Below, one piece after another: positions 1-8,811 of a DNA stretch of 64,000 nucleotides. The stretch comes from Stictocephala bisonia. Taxonomy: Eukaryota; Arthropoda; Insecta; Hemiptera; Membracidae. Made by a program: the position numbers and the translations under genes. The notes under the pieces are model-generated. The model saw nothing but the letters and a program-made list of their open reading frames with translations. It was not told where the DNA came from and made no database searches. The stretch is taken from contig JAQJVL010000576.1 of NCBI GenBank assembly GCA_035578905.1, positions 372,001-436,000 on the forward strand, in the 5' to 3' direction. Numbering within the stretch: position 1 is the first letter of the stretch; the number at the start of each line of letters is the position of its first letter.

Positions 1-108
1 AAAGTAGTTTAAGAGTTGTAGATTTTAGTGCAATAAATATTTTTTCTGTATCTGTAGACAAATTATTTTTATTACCAAACGGAACTTACTTTCTGGACGT
101 ATCTCGTA
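1..108 (+). mobile_element. mariner 3' end (truncated by window edge)
   Basis: Positions 1-106 match, with few differences, the 3' end of the mariner at 45.5-46.4 kb, including the terminal inverted repeat ending ...TTTCTGGACGTATCTCG before a TA. The rest of this copy lies off the left edge. It sits in the intron downstream of the last visible vimar exon. Confidence 0.8.
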
Positions 109-589
109 ATTAAGACAGCTGTTGGATTGAGGTGGTGATATGCTAGTTATCTACCAATTCTATTGTTATTTTTATCTGTTTGTCTACCTGATAGTAAAAC
201 TTATTCAAACTGATCAAAGTCTTTAATTTCTAATAGTAAATAACCTTCTCACGTGAACTAAAATGTGTGGGACATTTGCTCGTTAACTGTTACATACAAA
301 TTGTAATATTAGAGTTGTATATTTTTATTGCATTCAAACATTATTTGGAAATAGGAGGTTTAACATAGTACTGTGCCAATCATTATTCTGTTGTAAATTT
401 ATTAAACAGAAGGCAGTACGGAGGCAGTAACATTCATCCCAACATTAAAGTGGTCTATCATACACCAATGCAAAAAACAACTATTTCCCTTATAAGTTAC
501 TCAATTTAATTTACGGCATAGTTTGTTTTGCAACATATTTGATTAGGCAAATAACCTTTAATGTAATTTAAAAGTGAAAAGGAGCTTAC

Positions 590-736
590 CGCCATTAAGA
601 ATGATAATGATAAGATCACAAGCCATCTTGAGGAGATTCCTCGTCTCATCATCCTTCACTAGGGTTCTATGTTTTTCCAACAGTTCAACAAGCAGCTCAC
701 AGAGCCCGGCCTTCGCCAAGTAGAGCCTTACACTCT
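590..736 (-). CDS. vimar: vimar/RAP1GDS1-like, sixth visible coding exon
   Basis: This 147-bp minus-strand exon is bounded by an acceptor (TTTCTAG) at 737-740 and a donor (G|GTAAGC) at 588-589. Entered in phase 1 it reads ESVRLYLAKAGLCELLVELL and ends LIIIILNG. That matches the armadillo segment of RAP1GDS1 reading ...LQLVEAGLVECLLEIV..., a chaperone-like exchange factor for small GTPases (Rap1, Rho, Ral families) and the orthologue of Drosophila vimar. The protein is a soluble stack of armadillo repeats. Phase and order agree with the exons at 3.4, 4.1, 7.7, 8.6 and 19.5 kb. The following exons should lie left of position 1; the next recognisable piece instead lies at 61 kb (see findings). 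Confidence 0.85.
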
Positions 737-1899
737 CTAGAAACATACAAGACCAAATCAGTTTACTGCATTCACTAGTTTTGTCAATGATTTATTTACA
801 AAAGGCTTGTGGTGTGAGGCCTTACTTTCTTCAGTGTTTTAAAACCATACATTATTGTTTAAGTATCTTAATTAGCATATTACATGTTGGTAGAAATAAA
901 AAAAAAACAAGTGATTGCCACACATCACAAATTTATTATATGCACTGTACAAAATATTATGGCAATTTATTTTGGTAAATGGTTTATCAAAATCAATCAC
1001 GATAATCTTTTGTAAAGATATTGTAATAATTTTTTGGTCTCACGTTTATTGTTTTTCCATAATAGTTTTCATGTTTGTGGTATTTTTAAAATTTCATCTC
1101 CTTTTCTATTTTAATTGATTATTTATTTAAAGATGGCTTTTTCTCTTAAATTACTTTATTATCATAATTAGATCAAATCATTTATGGAGAAAACCTAGGG
1201 TTGCTTGTTTTATTTTAGGATTTAACATTGTTTTGAATTTTAAAAATTTTAAGTGTAATTTGTTTTTAATTAAACTGAAATTGATTTGTTCCAACAAATA
1301 TTAAAGTTAAACAGACAATATTTAATCAATTTTTATTGTTAGTTAAATTCTTTATTAATACCTTTAAATAGAAAATGTTTAATGATTGATCCTGGATTTA
1401 AATCAATAAAGAAAAATACTACGTAAATGGTAAATATGAGTTTATTGTATGCCTATAGTATATATTGAAAAAAGGTTCTGACATTCTTTTTAAACATTTT
1501 TGCATACGTAGAATAAAAATGTTAGGCTAAATATGAATTGTAATAGAACAAACTTAAAATAACATTAAAAGTGGTCAGAGTTAATGGTAAATTATCAAGT
1601 TACTAGACAAGCACAGTGAGTGATGTAGCAATCAATGTCAGAAACATCATAGACAATTCTCTTGACTAGCAATAAGAGTTAAGAAAAATTAATGAAATAA
1701 TTAGGGTGGTTTTAATAATGCAATGCTAACAAATAAAGAATGTTCTAAATATGGATACCCAAGGCATCCAATCTTGCTTTTTTAATAATACAGCAAATTA
1801 CTGACCTTAACAAAAATATTCTATTACTTGATTTTGTGTAATCTATTAATCTAGATTTGAAATTTGTTTCACTTTAGTGTACTAGTGTTAGCTTATAAA
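737..1899. other. vimar intron, AT-rich, with a dispersed-repeat fragment
   Basis: No coding sequence is supported. About 868-975 resembles 61,285-61,380 (both read TTAGCAT-ATAC-TGTTGGTA followed by ACACAAATTTATTA), so it is a fragment of the same hairpin repeat family. The remainder is AT-rich and unrecognised. Confidence 0.5.
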
Positions 1900-3470
1900 A
1901 TCAATGTTCAATAGAATAGCTGTACTCACCGTTCTCTGCCTGTGTATGGAGCAGATCCACACAGAGCTCATTGAGTTGTCAATAGAATAGCTGTACTCAC
2001 CGTTCTCTGCCTGTGTATGGAGCAGCTCCACACAGAGCTCACTGAGTTGTCAATAGAATAGCTGTACTCACCGTTCTCTGCCTGTGTATGGAGCAGCTCC
2101 ACACAGAGCTCACTGTATTGTCAATAGAATAGCTGTACTCACCGTTCTCTGCCTGTGTATGGAGCAGCTCCACACAGAGCTCACTGAGTTGTCAATAGAA
2201 TAGCTGTACTCACCGTTCTCTGCCTGTGTATGGAGCAGATCCACACAGAGCTCACTGAGTTGTCAATAGAATAGCTATACTCACCGTTCTCTGCCTGTGT
2301 ATGGAGCAGCTCCACACAGAGCTCACTGAGTTGTCAATAGAATAGCTGTACTCACCGTTCTCTGCCTGTGTATGGAGCAGATCCACACAGAGCTCACTGT
2401 GTTGTCAATAGAATAGCTGTACTCACCGTTCTCTGCCTGTGTATGGAGCAGATCCACACAGAGCTCACTGAGTTGTCAATAGAATAGCTGTACTCACCGT
2501 TCTCTGCCTGTGTATGGAGCAGCTCCACACAGAGCTCACTGAGTTGTCAATAGAATAGCTGTACTCACCGTTCTCTGCCTGTGTATGGAGCAGCTCCACA
2601 CAGAGCTCACTGTGTTGTCAATAGAATAGCTGTACTCACCGTTCTCTGCCTGTGTATGGAGCAGATCCACACAGAGCTCATTGAGTTGTCAATAGAATAG
2701 CTGTACTCACCGTTCTCTGCCTGTGTATGGAGCAGCTCCACACAGAGCTCACTGAGTTGTCAATAGAATAGCTGTACTCACCGTTCTCTGCCTGTGTATG
2801 GAGCAGCTCCACACAGAGCTCACTGTATTGTCAATAGAATAGCTGTACTCACCGTTCTCTGCCTGTGTATGGAGCAGCTCCACACAGAGCTCACTGAGTT
2901 GTCAATAGAATAGCTGTACTCACCGTTCTCTGCCTGTGTATGGAGCAGATCCACACAGAGCTCACTGTATTGTCAATAAAATAGCTGTACTCACCGTTCT
3001 CTGCCTGTGTATGGAGCAGATCCACACAGAGCTCACTGAGTTGTCAATAGAATAGCTGTACTCACCGTTCTCTGCCTGTGTATGGAGCAGCTCCATACAG
3101 AGCTCACTGAGTTGTCAATAGAATAGCTGTACTCACCGTTCTCTGCCTGTGTATGGAGCAGATCCACACAGAGCTCACTGAGTTGTCAATAGAATAGCTG
3201 TACTCACCGTTCTCTGCCTGTGTATGGAGCAGATCCACACAGAGCTCACTGTATTGTCAATAGAATAGCTGTACTCACCGTTCTCTGCCTGTGTATGGAG
3301 CAGCTCCACACAGAGCTCACTGTGTTGTCAATAGAATAGCTGTACTCACCGTTCTCTGCCTGTGTATGGAGCAGATCCACACAGAGCTCACTGTATTGTC
3401 AATAGAATAGCTGTACTCACCGTTCTCTGCCTGTGTATGGAGCAGCTCCACACAGAGCTCACTGAGTTCT
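1900..3470 (-). repeat. 22-copy 71-bp tandem array of a vimar exon/donor junction
   Basis: The motif ACTCACCGTTCTCTGCC recurs 22 times at an exact 71-bp period, from about 1,921 to 3,412. On the minus strand each unit holds 41 nt of exon end (TGAGCTCTGTGTGG... to ...GCAGAGAACG) followed by GTGAGTACAG and about 20 nt of intron. The array therefore repeats a complete exon 3' end plus 5' splice site. Units differ at a few positions (GAGCAGCTCC or GAGCAGATCC; ACTGAG, ACTGTA or ACTGTG; ATTGAG). Because 71 is not a multiple of 3, read-through shifts frame with every unit. Confidence 0.97.
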
Positions 3471-3545
3471 CCTGACGTTGAGGCTTCCAAAGTCTTGACG
3501 GTAACAGTGCACAATTTTTCATTTAGAGTCAACACCCCTGGTGCT
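3421..3545 (-). CDS. vimar: vimar/RAP1GDS1-like, fifth visible coding exon
   Basis: This minus-strand exon reads LTLNEKLCTVTVKTLEASTS then GELSELCVELLHTQAENG and ends at the donor G|GTGAGTACAG (3,419-3,420). It corresponds to the RAP1GDS1 armadillo segment around ...IAEELVKLF.... The 5' boundary is ambiguous between two AGs, ATATAG at about 3,546 and CACCAG at about 3,540, which differ by six in-frame bases. Its last 41 nt and donor are the founder unit of the 22-copy array that runs downstream into the intron. If the first donor is used, the remaining 21 units are intronic. The gene phase (1 in, 1 out) is preserved with that choice. Confidence 0.8.
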
Positions 3546-4144
3546 ATATTTCACAACAAAAATTTATCAAATATTTAAAATATATTATAAAATCTATATT
3601 GACTTTAATAAATAGTAATCAAAATCAATTAAATTCATTCAAATTCCATAATCTTGATGCATATTCAAGAAAAAAAAACATCTACACTTTTCAAACAACC
3701 AAACAACAACCAGTGGCCCACCAAACTTACTACACTGATACACATGTTAGATTAATTAAAAATAAATCAATATTTTAATTTTACAGTAGCCTTGCTATTC
3801 ATAGCCCTCATAATATAAAAAAATGGAAAATAACTTATTTCTTGAATTTATTTTAAATGAAATAGGCAGTATTTTTAATTAGTTCCTTATTAAAATCCCA
3901 GGCAATATTTTAAATTTATTTTTCATTAAACTCCATTATCTTAAATTAAAAATTCAAATTTCTTTATTGACATAAAACATTTACATTACAGCAAATTCTG
4001 GTTCAACGCACACTTAAATTATCTATAATACAAAAAAAAAAAAACAATCATGTAATTATCATTATTCGTCTAGGTACAGTGTCTTTGTAAACTTGGGTCT
4101 ACATACTTTTGAAATGGAGAGTAATTTGTTGATTTTAGTGTTAC

Positions 4145-4262
4145 CTGTATCAGTGAGCAACCCCAAAATGACTAAAGTATGTACCGCAGCTGCTTCTTCT
4201 TGTCTTGTGACTCCCAACTCCAAAACAGAGCACAGAACCTCCATAATATCCATTTCCAGAAC
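4145..4262 (-). CDS. vimar: vimar/RAP1GDS1-like, fourth visible coding exon
   Basis: A 118-bp minus-strand exon begins after TTCTAG (4,263-4,264) and ends at CAG|GTAACA (4,143-4,144). It is entered in phase 0 and reads VLEMDIMEVLCSVLELGVTR followed by QEEAAAVHTLVILGLLTDTG. This aligns with the RAP1GDS1 repeat ...MGVIPTLVKLLG...LVAFGNLAEL. The phase agrees with the preceding exon, which ends on a complete codon. The start at the splice site is preferred to the internal Met because the reading frame continues through the acceptor. Confidence 0.85.
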
Positions 4263-4812
4263 CTAGAATTTACATATAATGCATGTATTTTCTGTTTGTT
4301 TAAACCCAAAGCCATAACTAGTTGCAGTACCATTTGACTTTTTATAACAGGTCATACAACCTTAAAGTATGAATGACTCAACAAACTAAAAGTGGTATTA
4401 TTCTGTGGAGTACCAGACAGCAATGTCCAGTATGTCTTAGTCATCCTGAAATAACTATTCTCTTATTAAACAGTTGCATTAAGTTAATAAAAGCTAGAGA
4501 TACCCTTGCATCGTATATCGAAGTATTAAAAGTAACTGTAAATGCTTGCGCAGATGTTCATTACCAAACAGTATTCTAAAATTAACAGTATTCAAACAAA
4601 ATTCTAAGTCTTAAATTTATTTTACTTCCAACTGGGACTAAACTTTGCACCAATAGAAACCATAGTTCAATGGTTTTTTATTTCCAAAACATGCTGGTAT
4701 TTGATCACCAGTTTGTTTTGGAGATTGAGAGGTGGTTATTTTTTAGCCCCATAGCACTTAGACCTCGCATCCATCGTCAGTTGGTATTTTCATACCAGTG
4801 ATTAACATCGGC

Positions 4813-5316
4813 TCAGCTACGGCACAAGCTGATGCAATATAATATTGAATCCCCGAACTTGTTGTTAAAACCATAGGCGTACATACCGTGCATAAGCAGG
4901 TTGAAATTTACAGATTTTATGCCAGCACTGTTTGTGATAAATGGAGTTCTAAAACCTAAAGGTGTGACCATTCCTTTGAATATTTTCCCCTCCATTCCAA
5001 TTGGGATATTGTTAAATTCTGATTCAGTTAGGTAGTAAGGTAAAAAATTACAGGGCACTGTTGCATAAGGTGTGCAAACTAATAACTGTTTACCTTTATT
5101 CTCAGTAAATTTGTCTATTGCGATTGTTTTGTATTGATTACCATAACTGTATGCCAAACGTGTATGCATAAATACTAGCTTACCAGTTTTGAAGGTTGAA
5201 TTAGCCATTGTTACTATGCTGCCACCACTGGCGTTACTGGAACCTGCCCCCTGCTTTACTTCTTCAATTTTAGCTTTCTTAGTGGGCGGTTCATCTAATT
5301 GCATTTGGGATTCCAT
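4813..5316 (-). pseudogene. Endogenous densovirus capsid (VP core) relic
   Basis: A 167-codon minus-strand ORF resembles the structural protein of insect densoviruses (Parvoviridae, Densovirinae). It has a short charged stretch containing PPTKKAKIEE near the N-terminus, a glycine/serine-rich linker, then the beta-barrel-like stretches YLTESEFNNIPIGMEG and VTPLGFRTPFITN (about residues 95-130). It stops early at GDSILYCISLCRS and is far shorter than a full capsid protein, so the C-terminal half is missing. The matching phospholipase A2 part of VP1 lies upstream on the same strand at 6.8-7.1 kb, in the order expected for a densovirus VP gene. It lies in a vimar intron. The family is assigned by motif recognition, not by alignment. 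Confidence 0.72.
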
Positions 5317-5654
5317 TCAATTTCTCTTCTGTCCTCTTCCTTTTACATTCCAGGGATAAACTTATGAGGTCTTTCGTCAGGGTCGATTATTTTTTGTAAT
5401 AATGTCATTTTTTTCCCTTACTTAAACGCCTTTTGATTTTATTTGCACGATGCCTCAGGGAGGTAATTCCAGGATTCTATAATCGAGTATACACACAACG
5501 GATTCACTTGGAACAAATTCGATTCAGTAAATGCCTAGGTGAACAATTCACCCTCACAGGCTCTCATCATCATCCACCTTAAGCTACCTAAAATCTTTTT
5601 CCAAACTGAGTCGTTTCACCCCGTTACCTCTTTAAATCGGCGTTGAAAGGCAAA

Positions 5655-6215
5655 GAGCCCTAAGTGCTATAATGCAGAGCAGAGCTACTTAAATGAATAA
5701 ATATTAAACAAAACAGTTTAGCCCACAGTGCTATAACACAGAGCGGAGCTATTTAAGTTATACGAATTGACATATAGAAGGGTTTAAGCCCACAGTGTTA
5801 TAACCCAGAGCGGAACTAATTAGTTTGGGTTAAAACCCACAGTGCTATAACGCAGAGCGGAGCTACAATGTTTAGGTTAAAGACCACAATGCTATAATGC
5901 AGAGCGGAGCTTAGGTAATTTACGGAAAATGACTAATTCAATAGTTTAAGCCCACAGTGCTATAACGCAGAGCGAAGCTATTTATTTTACTTGAGTTGAC
6001 AAATGGAACGGTTTAAGACTACAGTGCTACAGCGCAGAGTGGAGCTTTCAACACTTAAGTTTAGCCCAAAGTGCTATAATACAGAGCGGAGCTATTTAAT
6101 TTACCCTAGTTCAGAAATATAACGACTTAAGCCCACAGTGTTATAACGCAGAGCAGAGCTATTTAAAATTTAAGTTTATTGTTGGCCCACAGTGCTATCA
6201 CGCAGAGCAGAGCTA
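5655..6215. repeat. Ten interspersed copies of a 31-bp motif
   Basis: The motif GCCCACAGTGCTATAACGCA followed by GAGCGGAGCTA occurs, with 0-5 changes per copy, starting near 5655, 5721, 5788, 5835, 5882, 5950, 6017, 6064, 6131 and 6185. Start-to-start spacing is 66, 67, 47, 47, 68, 67, 47, 67 and 54 bp. The copies are therefore tandem units of two length classes differing by about 20 bp rather than random insertions. Most copies are preceded by GTTTAAG or GTTTAG. The array lies between the two densovirus capsid fragments. Confidence 0.93.
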
Positions 6216-6764
6216 CGAAATTTTAAGTTTTATTTAATAACAGACGCCGAACTAAAATTACTTGGCTGCTCTATCCTGAGATAATAACTATGCTAATAGA
6301 TCAAACTATGATCTTAAATGAAACGAAAAAGGGAAAATAATACTCTTTTGTCCAGCTTCGGCACTTTAAACAAAAGATTACTATTTACAAGGGGGTCAAT
6401 GGGACTTCAAATCCACTCTTTAGCTTCTTTGTAGTAGCCAAGCAAGTCTTACCGTAGCAGTAGTACAAATCAGGACGTAACGCCGGCGTAGTTCCTTTCC
6501 AGCTTGCAGTCTCAATCGCACTGACGAGTGCCTCCGAGGACCGGTATTTATAACACTCCCCCACTCCTCGGTTGATAAGGAAACTAGGTCATCTGCAATG
6601 GGCTGCCGGCCTTGATCCATTTTCACCATCGCTCTGACCTTCATACCACGTAAGAGTGGGGGGGGGGGGGTCAGCTCGCCAGGGTCTTTATAAGAAACCA
6701 AATCTGTAATTTATTTAAGCTGAATATAAAAAACTTTTTTACCTCCAAAATAAAAGAGCCGTTA
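6216..6764. other. GC-rich unclassified insert with poly-G run
   Basis: From about 6,420 to 6,700 the base composition is clearly more GC-rich than the surrounding intron, and a run of about 13 G lies at 6,658-6,670. A 93-codon minus-strand ORF crosses it, but its product resembles nothing I know and runs through the homopolymer. I do not call it a gene. It separates the capsid core from the phospholipase part of the viral relic. Confidence 0.4.
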
Positions 6765-7119
6765 TAAAGTACACCAGTAACTGATTCCACTTGGTTTTTA
6801 CTTGAAAGCCCAAAACTTCCAATAAGAGAATGATAATTACCAGTTGTAAGCCAATCTGAAGTTAATCTAGTGATCGCGACCTGTTCTGCTGTACGGTTTT
6901 TTCTGTGGCATTGTCGTATGCCTAGTTGTGAGCCTGTGCAATTCGGTTGTTCTCAACAACTGGTGGTTCATTAGGAACTGGATTACCAGGGCCGAGGTAC
7001 CGATGGCCTGGAAAATTCATTACGACTGAGATGTAAGGGGTACCAACTTCAACCAGCCAAACGCCCATGCCTGGAACAAAGAACTCATAGCTGCTTACTT
7101 GCCGGGATCTACGATGCAC
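6765..7119 (-). pseudogene. Endogenous densovirus VP1 phospholipase A2 region relic
   Basis: The minus strand encodes GHRYLGPGNPVPNEPPV, the calcium-binding-loop signature (YLGPGN) of the parvoviral VP1 phospholipase A2 domain. It is followed by a decayed helix in which the usual HD catalytic pair reads HN and is followed directly by a stop codon, then AYDNATE. After a frameshift, the stretch NQVESVTGVLYN follows, again as in densovirus VP1. This domain lets incoming virions breach endosomes; the copy here is broken by at least one stop and one frameshift. The upstream limit is uncertain. Together with 4,813-5,316 it indicates one integrated VP gene. Confidence 0.72.
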
Positions 7120-7313
7120 CTCCTGTCATACCCTGCCGCCGGGCTCTCCCAACACAGGCTGGATTTTTAGCCAACACTGCTACGAGGAATGAATGCAGTG
7201 AACATTAATAACTAACAAAATACAAAATTATTTGATTTAATGATTATATTGCTTCTAGTCAGGTATTTCAAAATTTATAACAATATATTATAGCTTAGAT
7301 CTTCTTTATATTA

Positions 7314-7560
7314 TAGACATATGAGACGCCGACACAACGTTGTGCATATTTTAAAGCGAACATGAATGATGATATGAGTGTAGGATGAGTGTAGTCTGGT
7401 TACTTACTGAGTTCAACTGTTCTTCAGAAAGGGCAATTTATTAATAGCCCAACAGCCAGGGAAACTAAGGGACCTACAGCTTTACATGGAATCCGAACCA
7501 CATAGTGTTGGTCTGATTTTTCAGCCAACTGACAAGTCTCTTCTCTACACAACATCCCGA
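7314..7560 (+). repeat. Dispersed repeat sharing a tail with the SINE family
   Basis: The segment GACGCCGACACAAC ... GATGAGTGTAGTCTGGTTAC ... TTATTAATAGCCCAACAG ... GGGACCTACAGCTTT is a diverged copy of the reverse complement of 19,262-19,432. It shares GACGCCG, ATGAGTGTAG and ATTAATAGCCCAA with the SINE tails at 46.5, 48.6, 50.6 and 59.7 kb. It lies in a vimar intron. Confidence 0.75.
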
Positions 7561-7704
7561 CCTTGACTACCAACCAACATGGACACCCCAGACTTCTCTA
7601 GTAGTGTCCATGTCGATGGCAACCATTGAGGGTCACCGTGTCGGTATTAAGAGGACCAAGCATGGAACCTATCGCCTACAAGATAATTTGAATGCTAATA
7701 TTAC

Positions 7705-7880
7705 TTTAGGGTAGAGATGTTCTTGCCCCATGAGGAGATTGAGGAGGCAGCCAGCAGCACAAGACCGCAGTTGTGAAGCGTGAGGACTGATGCCCATGGA
7801 GACAGCTTGCCGTAACACACGTACTACAGCAGCCAGCCCCTCTACACCCTCCTTGCCAAGTACCAATTTGTTCCCTTCCA
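7705..7880 (-). CDS. vimar: vimar/RAP1GDS1-like, third visible coding exon
   Basis: A 176-bp minus-strand exon starts after TTTGTCTAG and ends at AAA|GTAATA. Entered in phase 1 it reads VEGNKLVLGKEGVEGLAAVV ... CAAGCLLNLLMGQEHLYPK. It matches the RAP1GDS1 segment ...EGRSAVDQAGG... through ...GMLMNYSNENDSLQ.... Lengths 118+231+176 total 525 nt, exactly 175 codons, so the junction to the next exon (4,262) falls between codons as that exon requires. Confidence 0.85.
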
Positions 7881-8580
7881 CTAGACAAATAAAGAATTTT
7901 TCTTAATTTCATGTATACTCCTTTTTAATCATGTAAACCATGCATCAAGAACTTGAAGAGTTCATTATTTAATATTAAATTCTGCCTTTTCTATTGCCCT
8001 GTCATAGTCCAATAATGAATATCCAAGCACTTTTGTAAAGTTGAACTTATTTTGTAATATGATATTTGATCACGAATTTAATTAAAATTTCTTCTACATT
8101 CTGTTTAAGTGTGCACACATTAAGGGTTAATTAATATGTCACAAGTCTATTATTTTATCTACATGATGATCTTTTCTAATCTATATATAAATAGCAACAT
8201 TTTCTCTTAATGTATAACCATATCACATATGTGGGTGGGTAATTAATTGGTGAAGATTGGGAGGCTGCTTAGGATAGTAGACTAACATTCATAGGTTAGG
8301 CATCAACAAATAACAGTTTCAATACAAATATTAGCAATATTTGTAGATAAAAATAATGTGATACCCTTTTGAATGAGTGGTTATATGACAGACTCGATAA
8401 TAGCTAGACATGGCTGCACATTTGGCACTTTCTCTTTAATTTAAGCTTATACATATGCTGTAATGGTCTGATTCAGTAACAGGAAATTAACAAAAAACAA
8501 AAGTACAGAACACTGTAATGGTAAAAGGCTCTAAACATGTAATTAGAATGGATTAGTTCAAACAACTTTACTTTACTAAC

Positions 8581-8811
8581 CGTTTTCGTAGCAGATGTTG
8601 GCAAGGGCACGACATACTTGAACCAATAACTGTGGATCTGTCTGACTAGCTAGCAGTCTTAGTAGCGGCGATGCTAAACTGGGACAGCAACAAGCTGTCC
8701 GACCACTCTCAGATTTTGCAAGTGCTGCCACGATTTCAGCAACTTTTATCAACACAGGCACACTGTCCCAATTCAACAACACTGCTAACTGATCCACCAA
8801 CTCTCCAACCT
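8581..8811 (-). CDS. vimar: vimar/RAP1GDS1-like, second visible coding exon
   Basis: A 231-bp minus-strand exon runs from the acceptor TTTTCAG to the donor G|GTTAGT. Entered in phase 1, it reads EVGELVDQLAVLLNWDSVPV ... LLRLLASQTDPQLLVQVCRA and ends LANICYENG. This is the best-conserved part of the gene, aligning with the RAP1GDS1 armadillo segment containing LISPLVQLL and GRALGNICYDSHEG. The intron to the ATG exon is about 10.7 kb and filled with transposons. Confidence 0.9.

Noticed and set aside
3317..3535. 72-codon minus-strand ORF starting at MLTLNEK
   Set aside because: It is the vimar exon read through its donor into the next array units; the part beyond AENG is intronic.
5655..6215. 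CRISPR-like look of the ten spaced 31-bp repeats
   Set aside because: The spacers fall in two length classes and share sequence with each other, the repeats vary, and the setting is an insect intron without cas genes. It is a compound minisatellite or related array.
6420..6701. 93-codon minus-strand ORF in the GC-rich insert
   Set aside because: It crosses a poly-G run, has no family motif and lies between decayed viral fragments. GC-rich sequence simply has fewer stops.
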